NCBI RefSeq assembly: GCF_007655135.1
Contig: NC_045132.1
Coordinates: 20,144,354 to 20,208,353, forward strand
Source: Punica granatum
Taxonomy: Eukaryota > Streptophyta > Magnoliopsida > Myrtales > Lythraceae
DNA: 64,000 bases
Direction: 5' to 3'
The position numbers and the translations under genes were made by a program. Below, one piece after another: positions 11,755-25,125 of the stretch. The notes beneath the pieces are model-generated. The model saw nothing but the letters and a program-made list of their open reading frames with translations. It searched no databases and was not told the DNA's origin. How positions within the stretch are numbered: position 1 is the stretch's first letter; every line of letters begins with the position of its first letter.

Positions 11755-12228
11755 TCTTTACTATATCTCTATTATTATATATGCCAAAGAAAAAACTGTC
11801 ATCTCACTTTTATTTCCAAAAGCACCTTTAGAAAAATAAAATCAACCAATAACAACTACTTAATTAAGGTCATAGTTGTAACTTTACTAAAATAACAATC
11901 CAACTTTTGATATTTTCTCTCACCCACACACCCTCCCTCTCCTCCTCAGTCCTCTCCACCTTTCTCCTCTTTCTAACGTCCATCTTTTTTGTCCCCATAT
12001 TTTTTCATTTTAAATAGTATTTCAAATTCACCTAAATAAAAAATTAATATCACCAAATTAACTCTCAATTTGAAAAATCAATTTCGAATTTTAATTAGAA
12101 ATTTTAAATTTCCTATCAATTTAATTTGTTTTTTAAGTGCATAGATTTAATCTTCATGCGACCATGTATATTGTATTTGCAGTTTTTTTATATTCGTCAC
12201 CGCACGTGGCGCAAGTACGTCGCTCTAG
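11755..12228 (+). mobile_element. Possible non-autonomous Helitron
   Basis: It begins with TC in an A|TC context (tctttactatatctctatt) and ends with ctctag followed by T. This is the Helitron rule of 5'-TC, 3'-CTRR and insertion between A and T. A weak acgt...acgt dyad lies just before the end. There is no coding capacity, and the subterminal hairpin is poor, so the call is tentative. Confidence 0.4.
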
Positions 12229-12562
12229 TATTTTCATAATTGACAATTTTAGTTTTACGCTGTCTATCTTAGTATTATGTCTTTGGGTATTCAATGTGTT
12301 TTCAATTAGTTAATTGACATGAAAATCGTTCATTTTGATGTCATGTTTCTATCTTATATTTAGATTTTATGTTAAACGTAATGACATGTACACTCGTTCT
12401 TGTTAGGTTTTTTAAAATCTTTTCAGGATATTGCTTAAAACTTAATCATTCATGCTTTCCAAAGTTGGAAACGGATAATTGGAAATATATACTTCAGAAA
12501 CTATTTTGATATAACTTCTTAAAATTCAGTTTCTTTTACGAAGGTTCATTGAACTATAATTT

Positions 12563-12942
12563 TTTTCGATGTGCATCAGGGTATTTGAAAATCTAATGGG
12601 CTTTCGACTAATTCAGTCGAGCCAAGTCGGCATACTAGAAAGTAAAACTCTTACAGTATTTTCTCCGTTCACAAGACTCGATATCCGAGACCTTACTTAA
12701 GGAAAACAAACACCGGTCCACTTGAACACCCACGTTGATATTGAACCGTAAATTTCGCCTGGAGATTTCTTATAAGCATTGCAATATATATATAGAAATT
12801 CTAGCACTCTCTTCCAGTATTTTCTCTATTCACAGGGCTCGAAACTCGAGACCTTACTTAAGGAAAACAAACACCGAACCGCTTGAACCAGCCCACGTTG
12901 ATATTGAACTGTAAATTTCACCTGGAGATTTCTTATAAGCAT

Positions 12943-12975
<33 letters not shown>
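12563..12975 (-). repeat. SINE-like family B copy caught in a 161-bp tandem duplication
   Basis: A reverse-oriented family B copy occupies about 12563-12735, with the gagaccttacttaagg tRNA-like core. Its head part plus about 80 bp of flank is then repeated in tandem (12654-12814 and 12815-12975). The second copy keeps the head with better family identity. The repeats end in a (TA)n tract at about 12943-12978. Confidence 0.65.
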
Positions 12976-12981
<6 letters not shown>

Positions 12982-12982
12982 T

Positions 12983-15057
12983 CTAGCATGGCACACTAAA
13001 TATTGTTCCATGGTGGGACACATAATTTTTTCATCCTTTAGGTATTAAAACTCTCATTTTAACCCACAATTTTTTTAATCTCATTACAATGTCATTAGAC
13101 CACATTCCAAAATAATCAAATATGCTAAATTAATGATGTCTCGTAACTAGAGGCCGACATGTGTCACAATTAATACCCGACCCATTAACTACTCCTACCA
13201 AACTCGACCCGACTTTATTGAAACGAACGATTTTTGTCAAGAAAACTAGTTTAATATGAGGTGTTTCATGATAAAATCGATTTGATTCGTACACTTGGTT
13301 TAAAATTTTAATTATTCTTCTGAAACACCATCATCGGCTATGGCTTTCATCATTGCCATAGAAAAGAAAGACGAACTTAGGTTTTCATCGGAGAATTACA
13401 ACCGAATGAGGCAATACATGATCAAGTGAATCAAATGAATGAATTTGGTCATCTTATGATTAAATTTCATGAACGGTTTATGTCCGGCCGTGCTCCTATG
13501 TCCTTATGACAGCCATTGTCAGTTGTCTTGTTGTGCAGTTGGGTGAAAATCGAAATTGGACGAACACAACATAGTGGGACGCAAATTTATTAAACAACAA
13601 CAAAGATTGTGGAAAGAAAACGAGATTGTTGCAACAAGGGTTGACATATTTTAAAGATGATGAACATCGTTGTAGATGGCGGCTTTTGGTGAATAAACGA
13701 CTGCCTTTTTTTCAATTGTTCAGCAAAAAAAAAGGAAAAATTAACTTTTCAAATTTAACTTCCGTAAAATATGGAATGTTAGTTTTTTTATGGGTATCAC
13801 TATCCCTAAATTTATGGAATTAAAATAGTGAAAGAAATCTAGGGAAAAAGGTAAAAAACTAAAAAACATGAATCCTGTAATCGCCATTTTAGAATTACTC
13901 GACGTGATCTCTTTAGTTAAATTTGCCTAAGCAGATTATAGAATTAGCCCAGGCCAATATATCAATATACAAACTTATTAGTTTTTTATCATGGTTCTCT
14001 TTTCTAATGCTTCTGTTTTTCATCCTAAAGAAATTGATAACTCTAATACTGTTTATAGCACAAATGAACTCTGGCAGATTTTACAATTAGCTTGAGCCAA
14101 TAAAAATAAACAAAATAAAAGTTAGTTTTATTTCAAATATTTATATCTATCAAATGGTCGTCATCATTGTTGCATTCATTAACAACTGAGACTATAAACA
14201 GGACTAGAATATGAAGGCCGGCTTTGGCAAGTCATTCTATCAGCCAACACTAGTCTTGCTCGAAGTCTTTAATAGCTACTCATTATTATCCTTTTAGTCA
14301 GATTTGCTTAAGCGAATTAAAAAATTGGCCTAGGCCAATATATAAATATACAAACTCATTAGTTTTTTTTTATCAAGGTCTTATTCACTGATACTTTTGT
14401 TTTCCCTTCTAAAGAAATTCATGTTCTAAGACTGTGTATAACACAAATGAGTTGTGGCAGACATGGTAATTAGCTTGAACCAATAATACAAAACAGTTTT
14501 AGAAAAAAAAAATTAACTCAATTAACAAACGAAATATCCTTGGAAAATATCAACTCACTTAGGAAAATTTGCAAAATATCCCTTAATATTAGGGAATAAA
14601 ATAAGGAAATTATCATTGCCAAAAAGAAAAATTGATCGAAGACTGAAAAAAAATGAACAGACGAAAAACCTGATAAAAACCTAAAAAAACTGATTAAAAG
14701 AAAGATAAAATGAACCAATGGAAGGCCGAATAAATCGAATTAATAAATAATACCAAACCGACATAATGATCTACCGGTTCGGTTTTAGTACGATTAATTA
14801 GGGTCGGGTTAAGCCCATTACCCGATTACATGTCGCCCCGTGTGCTGACACGTGTGACGATTTGATTAGGCCACATGTTAGATGAGTGAAGGACTAGTAT
14901 AAATTATTGTGGACAAAATCCGCTAAATGAATAGTTGAAGGCCTACAATATATGAGGGATAAAATATGTAAATTATGAATGACCAAAATTTCATGTTGAA
15001 ATATCTAATGAATAGGATTAATGTCCCACCATGAGACATTATTTAGTGTCTCGCTCT
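12983..15057. mobile_element. 2-kb TIR element, non-coding, with an internal direct repeat
   Basis: The left end (cacactaaatattgt..catggtgggaca) is mirrored at the right end (tgtcccaccatgagacatta followed by tttagtgtctc). This gives an imperfect inverted repeat of about 50 bp around 2 kb. Inside, a block of about 200 bp occurs twice in direct order (about 13915-14118 and 14300-14490). It shares gcccaggccaatata-type and aaagaaatt phrases and ends in agcttga.ccaat. No transposase remnant was recognised, so it is most likely a non-autonomous DNA transposon of unknown superfamily. Confidence 0.55.
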
Positions 15058-15465
15058 ATAATGACTTATATATATATATATGTATATGAGAAATTAGGAT
15101 CCGAAGGTCAAATGCATTAAAAACAAGATATTACGATATCTTGTATTATATTTTTTTTAAGCATAGAGACATTCAACGGAAGTTGAACCGCCCGCCAATG
15201 TGTCATATCCATGCTAAACCCCCTTGTGAGTAATTTCATCGGTCTCTTAGATGTCATATATATTTTCCGTTTCTGAGCCAGGTCGAATACAGGCTTGATC
15301 TACTATGCCTTTCGAATGACTTCCATTAGTACAAGAAGTGGTTCTGGACATATACCCGTTTGCATGATGCTAATAGCCGTTAACTATATTTCGTTCCACC
15401 GCGAATTCATATATATATATATATACTAAAACTTCCACGCATAGGTCATGAATTTGTCAATAAGG

Positions 15466-15711
15466 TCTTTCTAGCATAACTTAAAGTTACGGTAACACGT
15501 ATTAATACTTTCGCTTTAAGTATTTAGTACTTTTAGTACTCATGATTAATATAAGTATTTATTACTTTTACATGTTAATATTTTAATTCAAATATTTAAT
15601 ATTTAGTATAATTCATTAAAAATAATAAAATTAGTAAACACTTGAGCTGAAATACTAAATACTTAAACTGATATACTGCGTTATCATAACTCGAAATCAT
15701 ATTAGAATTTC
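15466..15711. mobile_element. TIR element, family D, copy 2
   Basis: Same layout as 9491-9771. The left end is ttctagcataac, and the right end reads as its inverted copy (cataactcgaaatcatattagaattt). Interior phrases such as ttaatatttt and aataataaaa..agta match copy 1 in order. Confidence 0.6.
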
Positions 15712-16129
15712 TCATTTCAATAAATAGTGTACTATTCATTATATCCATTTTGGGCGGAAACATTGGAAAGTACATGCCCTGCAATTCAATCACCTAAACA
15801 AAGAAATTATGATGGAATATTACTTCCCTAAAAGGAAGAAAAAAAAATAATGATCAAGGAGATATATCAGAGATCAACTGAGAGAGACGATAAATGGACA
15901 CATTCGCGCTCTCTACATATATATAACAGGTGTCTGCTGGACTTGGCATTTTTTGCACCGTTGTTATAATCAGAACGAACATAATAAATTTGACAAGAAA
16001 ATGGCGTCTATTCATAAATTACTGAATCTATGACAAGTTTAAATAAATGCAATTTTTACTCCGTTGATGATGACATATCGTTTTTCCTAATTTTATCAGT
16101 ATAGCGGGTAAAGGCGTAAAACATATATA

Positions 16130-16384
16130 TTGGATTCATAATTGAATTTTAAAATCTTATTTTAACTTAATTTTACCCACAACAAAACAAAATTATACCA
16201 ACAACAAAACAAAATAATTCATACAAAGTCAAAGGGTGGGCCCTATTTATACCACTATTTTTCAAAATTAAAATTACATAACTCATACAAAGTTAAAGAG
16301 TGAGCCCCATACATAACCATTTATACCAATCTTTTTTAAAATCAAAATATAATTTTAAAATATTACTTACAAACCAAACGCAGC
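16130..16384. mobile_element. TIR element, family E, copy 1
   Basis: The interior has two tandem blocks of the phrase ctcatacaaagt.aaag.gtg.gccc. The right end (ttacttacaaaccaaacgca) matches the right end of the copy at 51870-52108. The left terminus is eroded. The terminal gcgtttggtttgtaag type is common in plant MITEs. Confidence 0.55.
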
Positions 16385-17024
16385 ATAGATAATCAATACA
16401 TGATAATTTTTTTTAAAGAAAAAATTAATTGACAGAGGGAACTTTTAAGTTTTACGAGCGGAAAATTTTTTCTCTTCCTATCAGCGACGTGATGCAGTGA
16501 ACAAATATCAATTAAATTCTTAAGATTAACAAAAATTTTGCGCTCCATTGGTTGTGTATTTTTCATCCTAGGATCTGGTTTTGCTTAAACTCTACTGACA
16601 TTTCTGTGTATCGTGTGATCCAATAGTATGACAAAACATAATAATTTCTCAAGTTAATCGCATTCTATTTAATTCCTACCACAATAATTTTTGATAATGA
16701 CAATTAGAAAATACTCGATCAACCGATCAGGATAGATTTTTTGGCATCCACCTCAGCTGTTAATTCTTTGTTGCCATCAGAATGAATTGTCTCCGAAAGA
16801 AAGTTACGGCCTTGAATAAAGTTATTGTCACATTGAACTGTTCAGTAGATGGCTATGGTGGTAGGTGATTGGTCTCCCTCTTATATGTCGAAATTGGCTG
16901 AGTACAACTGTATATGTCGTATTCACAAAGACGTTTGAGTCATAATTACCATTTTCTCTCGATTTATCTAATTATTCAATCATCACTGATTAAAAAAATC
17001 ATCCACTGCATATCAACAATGATT

Positions 17025-17175
17025 CATTCAAGCGGTTTGATTTATGTACACATTAAGTAAGTTTTCAAGTTCAAGTCTTATTAATGGAGAAAGTTCTTAA
17101 TTGGGATAGATTTACTCGGTAGTGGGCCTACCCGGCTTGAACTGAGTCGCGGTCCATTGGGATTTCGGATATAGG
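17025..17175 (+). repeat. SINE-like family B copy
   Basis: Forward orientation: tcattcaagcggtttg head, aagtaagttttcaagttcaag box-B region, then the actcggtagtgggcctaccc body and the ggatttcggatataggat end. It is diverged, with no clear target duplication. Confidence 0.55.
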
Positions 17176-17439
17176 ATACATACTGACATTCTTCGTTGTT
17201 GTTTTTCTTTGCTTCTTTTTCAGTTACAAAAGGAATTCATAAGTCTCGTAAGGAATAAATGAGAAGAAATAAAGAAATATGTGAATAAGCTCAAATTATA
17301 TTTTAAAATTTTTAGTTTTGATTTGACGCGAGTATCGCTATGCTGAATCTCCTTGGTTGCTATTGTATTTAGTATCACCTTGTGTATAAGCAACACCGCA
17401 TGAACCAACTATATACCAAAATAACTTCTTCTTTTTTAA

Positions 17440-17595
17440 TAAAAGATGTCTGTGGGTCTAATAAAATGAAAAAAGAAATCATAATAACTACTAAAGAAAC
17501 AGGAGTAGTCCTACTATAAGTATTGAGCTTGAAACCTCTTGATTACCAAATGATAGATTGTGCCACTGCAATACATCATTTTTAATACCAAAGTA
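17440..17595 (-). repeat. SINE-like family A copy
   Basis: Reverse orientation: tail side at the left, then the body with agtagtcctact, and a tRNA-like head gcttgaaacctcttgattac..gtgccactgcaa. It is moderately diverged. Confidence 0.55.
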
Positions 17596-17742
17596 TGTAA
17601 CTTTTTTTTATGTAAATGAAGTAATTTAAATTTCGGCCGAAGCGAAGCCTCTTGAAATTAACCCGTAAACAGCAACAAACGCCTCAAATATATGGCCTCT
17701 TCTTTTGGGTTATATGAAGTAGAATTTATACACTAAGCATTT

Positions 17743-17763
17743 ACATATATATATATATATATA
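17743..17763. repeat. (TA)n microsatellite
   Basis: About ten TA units immediately before a family A copy. Confidence 0.7.
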
Positions 17764-17771
17764 TTTTATTA

Positions 17772-17925
17772 TGAGAAAGGTTCATGAAATTAATATATTA
17801 AAATAAAAATCTTAAATAACTAATAAATGGGTATAAATTGTCTTAGCACGAGTATTGAACCTAGAAACTCTTGTTAGTAGATGAGAACACGTGTTATTGT
17901 GTTACATCTTCTTTAATTGCATTTA
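17772..17925 (-). repeat. SINE-like family A copy
   Basis: Reverse orientation with the same layout as the copy 330 bp upstream (body aataaatgggtataa, head ttgaacctagaaactcttgtta). It is diverged. Confidence 0.5.
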
Positions 17926-18424
17926 TATACTTTTTATTCTAAAAAACTCTCATAAATGTGGAAAAAAAAGTCTGTAATTAATCGTTCAAACAACAAGAGT
18001 ACATTTTTTTTATTTAATTTGATAAAAGAAATTTGCTGGAGAAACATGCATTAAGTATATATGTTCAAGTGTTTAGTGTTTTTTAAAAATTGAAACTATA
18101 TATATTATAAAATTTCCATTGTTGCAAGATTTCAGATTCATTATGTAGTTTTTTTTTTATGTAATACAGGTGTTGTTATGATTCTCGTGTAGAAATTTTC
18201 GATAAAATTTATACATAATTTTCAATATCAAAGAGGATACTTTTCACGAAAAAGTAAAAATTGAAAAATGAAAAGTAATATCGGTGGGACAGAGCACTAC
18301 AAAAAGGAAGAGAAAAGCCAAATGTTAGAAAGTCATGTTATGGGCCATTCTGCCCTATCACTATCATCATCCGCAAACTTTTTCCCTGAATATAGAGGAG
18401 AAAAGGGCACGCTTAGAGGAAGGT

Positions 18425-18565
18425 AGTTTGATGCAAATGGCATATGTATGTTGTTGATTTACATATGAGGTTCTAAGTTCGATCATCTTCAGTTAGTAAG
18501 ACTTTTATATCCTTTATTTAAATTTTACACTAGCTCATGAGCCTTTTAATTATCAAAAAAATGGA
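18425..18565 (+). repeat. SINE-like family A copy, diverged
   Basis: Forward orientation: a degenerate head with gaggttctaagttcgatc (box B), then the body and a ctcatgagcctt..aattatcaaaaaa tail. Confidence 0.4.
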
Positions 18566-21356
18566 AAACTGCTGGTACTACTGGGCTCTCAATACTGAGA
18601 ATAATCACCTCCTCTCTCAAAAACTTAATGAAAAGATGTGTGTGTATATATATATATGTGTGTATGTATACATACACATCGATCTGAGAATTTTTGTCTT
18701 GCATGAAGAATGAACCATACAGAAAGAAGCTTAGATTGGATTTATTCAAACTCTGTACATACTATTATCAGAAGAGCGGTCCAAGTAAGGCGTAATATAT
18801 TTATACATCAACAATTTCTTAATGGAATTTGAACTCAAAACGATAAGGAAATTAGTGAGCAGTAGTAGCAACAACAATAACTATAATATAGTAATATATC
18901 ATTATTAGTATTTTTGTTGTTGTTATTATTATCTTTATTTAAATAATGTAAAAGCAATCTTCTATGTAATAATTTTTTTTACAGCTATTTCGATTATTTG
19001 AGTTTTATATAGCTATATAGATATATATATATATATATATATATGAAAATGGAGCCATGAAAGTCCAGCCTAATGGAAAAAGAATGGCCGGATGGCTACA
19101 TGGAATTTCTCCCTTTGTTGACAATATTTATTTTTTACAAATATATATAAATTATAATTATGTTATCATCTTCTGAATATTTTTTGAAATTTAAATTATC
19201 AAATAAATATAATTTGGTTAGATACGATTGTCTATAAAATATGTGAAATTATGGAAATTTCCAATTTTTTTAAATTTAATTTTGTAAATAAATATAATTA
19301 ATATAATAAGATGTGGCAATCTATAAAATATGTTCCAAACTTTTAATTATTCAAGTAAATAGAAGCCTATAAGATTCATCTATCTACTGAATATTGTTAT
19401 TCACTTACTTCAAATTATTTATTCCAAAATTTTATTTAAATATTTTAAACACGTGCAAGCATTTCATCAATAATTTTTTTCAAATTTTTTAGTTTTTCAT
19501 AAATAAATCTTTATTTATTTTTCTCTAATTCTTGTAATAAAATTTTGCTGATTATAAACTTTTAATATTGAATAAGTATTTCCTCAGAAATTCAATTATG
19601 TACAAATTATTTTTATGATATAATTTTTCAATTTTCAATATATTGAACAATATTATGATAGATATGATATCTATTTTTTGTAGGATTTATTAACTATGTT
19701 TATGACTTCATTATGAATTAAAATTGAGTTGTTTACTTTTAGTATTTTTAACTGATAAATGTTCAATATACTTTTTAACATGTTTTTTTTTTGTTGCCAA
19801 ACAGTAATTGACATGTTATACTTTTTATTTTGGGGGCACGTCTCATAATTTATTGGGAGACCTAACAAAAACCAAGGCTTTAATTAATGTAGATGTCATT
19901 CTTTCCGTTGAAGAAGTAAAAGGAACTTTTCTTCACTTATTTTACTTATTTTAATGAATAAATAAAATAAATAATATTTTCCAGTTTCATATTACTATTC
20001 TTTAACTTAATGACAGAAAATGTTCTTATATTTTTATTTTAGTATAATAACTTACATTATGCAAGTGCTATGAAAAAAATGAAGTGATTAACACGGGTTA
20101 TTTGTAAATTACTTGTAAAAGTCAAATTTATTAGTTTTAAAATTTTCTATAATACTATTCAATAAATTTTAAACTTTTATAGTTTTTATTTTAAATAAAT
20201 CATTCTAATAAGATATGATTTTTACATGATATGTTTAAAAATTTTCAACTTCTCATGGTTATACATAATTTATATTGAAATTGTCAAATTTTAAAATCAT
20301 ATATATATTTTTTTGTTGCTTATGATTTTTCAAACAAATGTATTGCGTGCTATTCGACACAACCTAGTGTGTGTGTATATATATATATATAAATTCAGCC
20401 TACTAACATGAAATTCTTTTGTTCATGCAACAGGAGCCTTTCACGTACACATTTAGAACAAACTATTAGTTCATGGTTTTTCATCTTTGCAAGTCTTCCA
20501 AAATTTTTTCCTATACTGTTTTCAAATTTTTTTTCAGATTTTCATAATGTTGTTATAATTTTATTGGATGTTCCTAAGAAAACTTTATAATATATTTAAA
20601 TATATTAATTAATGAAATAACTCTCAATAATTTTATTTATCATTTTCTTTTTGCAGTATAAATTTCATAAATTCAACAATATCAACTAAAAAAAAATGTA
20701 ATCAAACTAGTGTAATCATTAATTCATCCCTACTACTAGTGAAAGCAAACAAAGGGAAAAACCAAGAACTTGTTTAACTTGATCTTTTTTCTGGGCGATG
20801 ATGGGGAAACAAAGAACTTTTATGTACTTGTTACATGTACAGACACTTGGATTAATTATAATTATATAAAAAGTATATAGTATGCGTATGTAGACAGACG
20901 ATTACTCTCTCTGTCCACACATATATATCTTGAACTGACAAAATATTGTATTTACTACGAACAAACACAATTCAAGCAATTTCCCTTTGTAATTAATTAG
21001 CGTTTCCCTACAATGCAATGTCCTATATACGTTCGAAGAGGCAAAAGCAATGAAAGATCATAAGAAGAGCATATACATATGTTATATGCTAATGAAGAAT
21101 TTATTATCATAAAACTCCTAAGGATTTTTCCACTTAATATATGATCGAGCAACTCGGCAGATATACTAGGCGTGTCATTATACACAGGCCAAACTGCTAT
21201 ACAATAACACCTATTTTACAAGTGTGTGCCGAGTGCTGATCTTCCTCGAAGCATTGAAGCTTCGCAAGTAAGACCTTAACATTAACGATCTTGGAGACGA
21301 GAGAACTGGGGATTTATTCGAACGTGCTGAGAAGGTATTTGGTACCAGCTCCAGTT
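18566..21356. other. AT-rich intergenic stretch, no gene
   Basis: Very AT-rich with (TA)n runs at about 19020-19044 and 20375-20391. The part 19180-19632 matches 10185-10470, and within it a block of about 70 bp occurs twice (19183-19255 and 19267-19340). The ORFs here are short and rich in Phe, Ile and Lys and look random. Confidence 0.5.
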
Positions 21357-23116
21357 CTACTTGCTGAGTAAAGGAAAAGATGTAGGTCCTGTAAAAGGAA
21401 CCCTCTTCACGAACCTCCCCTTCATCCTTGGCCTCTTCTCTGCATTGAGCTTTCGGACCTCGTACCTTATTTTCTTAGAGAACAGCCTTGTCCTCCTCTT
21501 CTCTCTGTACCTCGAAACTTTGGCTTCTCTCCCTGCTGTGCTGCCCACCCCCATGTGTCCCCCATACCCTCCTCCTCCTCCTACGAGCTCCCCGTGATGG
21601 TTATGAACTTCTCCTCCATAAAGTCCCTGCACACCACAAAAAAGAAAAAGAAAGAATCAGTGCTGATAAAATATGAGATTGATGATAAAAGGGTTCCAAC
21701 GAGATTGGCAATAAATGTCCGATCGATGTCTCCAGCCGACCTAGAAAAAGACTTTAACTGCTCATATTATTCGTCCGCATGAATATGCATTAATGACAAT
21801 CTTATGGAGTGCCGCCAACAATATAGGCAAAAGCAATAGGACATGTCATTTGATTGAAGGGGACTGACACTATAATGGAAACACATACTGCTATAAGAAA
21901 TCATAGGTTTCGTCTTTTCGATGAACTATATGGTCGGATTAGTGAGGACTATCTAAGCAAGAGTAGTCTGAGTTGCCTTTAATATAAATCTCTTAGACTT
22001 TTACCTTTTGCCCTATAAGCATGACGGATTCAATAGCAAGTACCATAAAGACCAAGAGAGAGAAAATATAATGTGCGAAGAGAAATGGAATACCAAGCAG
22101 TCAGGCCAGTAGTCATCGGAGTTGAGATCGGGCCGATCACCGGAGGTCCAGGGTGAGCCTTGGCTTGACCAAGATTCGAGTACCGATTCGTAGTCGAGCT
22201 TCAAGAAAATCTTCCGCCTCTTCTTCGCTGCATCTTTGACTGGATTCTCTACATTTGCGTGAGCCTCCGGTTCGGCTACCTTCTCATCCTCCTCCTCTCC
22301 GCAAGTCGTTGGAGAACAATAGTCGTCAAAGTTCAATTCGAATGTTTCCTTCGAAATATCAATCTCTGCATCGACTTGGTTGTCTTGGCCCACATCTGGG
22401 GCCAGTACGCCCTCATCTTCAGTCTTTACTAATTTTTCGCTCCCAAAGGAGCAATCCTGAGAATTCTCCCTCTCCTTATCACAATCCATCAGCCCTAGTC
22501 CTTCCATTCCAAAAGACTCATTCTCGAGCCCCTTACCCAGCAAGCTCTCGACATCGGCTGCAAACTCTGCAAGGTCCGTGTCAGATGGAAGAAAACCATG
22601 CATACGCTCCGCCCCAGTCCCGTACCTAACAGGAACCCCTTTAGTTTCGTTGAAGTCAAAGGGTGCAACAATCTCCGTTTCCTTCGATGAGCAGAGTTCG
22701 GAAGCAAAAGGATCGTAAGCGGGAACCCGATAAAGCAGTTGCTCCTCGTTCTCTTCATTCGAAGTTTCATCTCCCCCGAATTCAGGGACAAGAGGTATTG
22801 GGTTCCGCACCGACAGTACGGCCTTTCCATGCCTCGGGGTCCGTGCCTTCTTAGTGAACCCTCGGTGCCACGACGGCGCGGAATCCTTATTCTCCTTAGG
22901 GAATTCATTGAGGTTCCTCAGGGACGCAGTCTTCAGCCGAACCCGCTCGTGCCTCCGAGCCAGGGGATTGGCGGAGTGCACCGACGCGTCGCACGACTGG
23001 CAAAGGAAGGCGTCATCCGCAGCGCAGTACCATCGAGCCCGCTTCTGGATGCAGCTGTCGCAGGCTCTGGCAGTCTTGCCACTGACAGCGCTCGCAGCGT
23101 TCTTGTGAGAAATCAT
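21357..23116 (-). CDS. COL16: CONSTANS-like zinc-finger protein, one B-box plus CCT (COL16/COL6 type), two exons
   Basis: Exon 1 runs from 23116 to 22094 and exon 2 from 21626 to 21357, joined in phase 0 by a 467-bp GT-AG intron; the product is 430 residues. The start is the first ATG in the frame (MISHKN). The N-terminal B-box keeps all zinc ligands at C19, C22, C31, D34, C39, C42, H47 and H56. The middle is acidic. Exon 2 encodes a Gly/His-rich linker and a CCT domain at about 374-416 ([20 protein letters not shown] through FVKR) that carries the nuclear-localisation and NF-Y-contact region. A single B-box with an intron before the CCT domain is the group II COL layout (COL6-8, COL16). Such proteins are nuclear transcriptional regulators in light, flowering and pigment control; the exact role is inferred from family only. 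The exact orthologue was not determined. Confidence 0.93.
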
Positions 23117-23540
23117 CGAACAACGCAATCTAACCGGAAGATCAAATCGGCGGAAAGGTCGATGAAAAAAGAAAGAAACCTCAAAACAGTTTCTGACCGA
23201 ATCTCGCCCGTACACGGGACCGCCTTTTCGCTACAGTGTGTGTTGGGACTGTGGACGGATTTTTTCGAAAAAGCGATGCAATTGTCAGTGTATTTCAAAG
23301 AGAGGGCCAGAGGGTGGGTCCCCCCCGGGAGTGAGGGCCCACCGGAATGCTCTTTTTACGGTCTAATTCCTACGTGGAAGCACTTTTTTGGGGGACGAAA
23401 ATGGGAAGGGAAAAAGGATGGCACTTTTGGGCCCACCGGGAGGCCTTATCTGGTCTTCTATTGGCCAGAGCCAAAGAGTTCATCCTTATCTCTGGCTTCT
23501 TATTGGCTGCCCCTCCGATCGAGGGATTTCCAGTGGGGCC
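23117..23540 (-). promoter_or_regulatory. Probable promoter and leader of the COL gene
   Basis: This GC-richer segment directly upstream of the COL start codon has an acgtgg core near 23371, two attgg (CCAAT-box) motifs near 23459 and 23503, and several ttatct (GATA-type) motifs. These are common light-response and core elements in plants. The regulatory role is inference, and no clear TATA box was chosen. Confidence 0.4.
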
Positions 23541-25014
23541 CATCTTGCCATGGATGAGACCCTTGAGTCATTGATCCCATCTCTAAGGAAAATTAGTACA
23601 CTGCACAGTCATAATATAATAGATCAGATCTATCATCTCATACACAGTCCGTCGATTATAAGCTAAACATCCCAAGAAGCCCGAACCCTAGCATCGGAAA
23701 TTAGAAGGGAGGAGTGCACAAACTCTAAAAGATCAGAAATTGAACCTTAATTATGGTTACCTTAGAATCGTGACCTATGCCAATAATCTACCACGTCATG
23801 CATGATTTAATACAAAATTATCAATAATTCTGGGCTCCTTCGCTTTCCTTTTCTTGCTAAAACTGCGAAGATGACCCTTTTGTTAGTATGTGTCCTCCCC
23901 CGCATTCCTCCTCTGTCTCCTGTCAAAAGGGATCTGACTCTATGTTTGCGGTCCCCTAACGACAGATATCGATTGCTCTCTCGGTTGAATTTTTAGCTCT
24001 TCTGTAATAAATTGATTCCTCCATGAAGGAGAGATGCTGATCAATGGCCAATGGAATGATACCATGTATGAGATGCCATAGCTGTAGTTTTCATCATTTA
24101 CAGATCACATCTACATGAAAATCCACAGCCCATGATGGTTCCATCTCTTCATATATACTCGTTGGAGAAAGAACAAAAGAATTTCACCTGCAGGGACAAA
24201 TATCTTCTTCTTTTTTCTTTTTTTTTGGATAAGTGTTGGGATAAATATATTTTATTCTTTGGATAATCCTATAAAGTACTGATTCATTATCTTATCTTTT
24301 TTTTTTCTGGAAGTTTATTTATGGTTGCAACGTGCAATAGGGTTGAAAGGTTGCTGGTAGGATAAGGTGTTGAGATTATATGAAGCTGATGAAGGTCAAC
24401 TGCATTTTTTGCTTTTAACCCCTTTAAAGTACTTACTGCGCAAGGTTAATTTGACTATCAGAATCCTAAAAAAGATCTTCTTTCATGAGATTGCGAGGTT
24501 GTTGTGCGGCATACATACCGAGAAGGAAGCTCTTATGCTGATTGACTTGGTAGAAGGGCCTCCTCTCTTACTTTGGGTATGTGCTTCCTTACGTTGTAAT
24601 TTTGGTTTCGGCCTGTCCAGACCGAAAAAAGAAAAACAAAGGAAAAAAAGTTTGAACGGGAAAATATAGTTTAGTAAGATACCATCAAGATGGAACTTGA
24701 AAATATGGGGCTCTGAGTTCTCATTTGTAGGTTCCATTCTAGATAGAAGGGACTTCTCGAATATTTGTGCACAATACGTGAATGTTAAGCACATGCTAGC
24801 TGCACATGTTATCTCCAGCTAAAGCTCGATTGTGAACTCCAGTTATTCGAATTCTCAAATTGATCATTAATCACATGTTGGCACAAGTTTTTCTCAAGAT
24901 GAATTTTTGTGGTCAGTTTGTTGTTCGGATCTAATTTTAAGTGGAGCTTTGTTTTCTACCACACTGTTCACGAAAACTCGCACCTATATCAGATCTAGAT
25001 TCGATCACCGAGAG
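23541..25014. other. Intergenic stretch, no gene seen
   Basis: Short ORFs only, the longest 100 codons at 24367-24669 with no recognised domain. No transposon end was resolved. Confidence 0.4.
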
Positions 25015-25125
25015 TATTTAATTTGATAATCCAATATAAAAGAGTACAGGTAGTCACATTAGGTATCGAACCTGAGACCTCTTAATCACCGATGCACTAC
25101 TGTGTTATTTCCTCTCTTGATGATA
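25015..25125 (-). repeat. SINE-like family A copy, tail-truncated
   Basis: Reverse orientation: ggtatcgaacctgagacctc (box B complement) followed by a head with gatgcactactgtgtta. The tail side is shortened. Confidence 0.6.

Larger units (their letters stand above)
15058..17024. other. Intergenic stretch with two TIR elements, no gene
   Basis: It contains (TA)n runs near 15068 and 15409, TIR element D2 and TIR element E1, both listed separately. No protein-coding signal was recognised. Confidence 0.45.

Noticed and set aside
21357..23116. Two-B-box CONSTANS orthologue
   Set aside because: Only one B-box is present between the start and the acidic region, so it is a COL16/COL6-type gene and not CONSTANS itself.
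22739..23557. 272-codon plus-strand ORF
   Set aside because: It lies antisense to exon 1 of the COL gene, whose B-box is unmistakable; the open frame is a shadow of GC-rich coding sequence.
24367..24669. 100-codon ORF
   Set aside because: No recognisable domain, no promoter or splice context; likely random.
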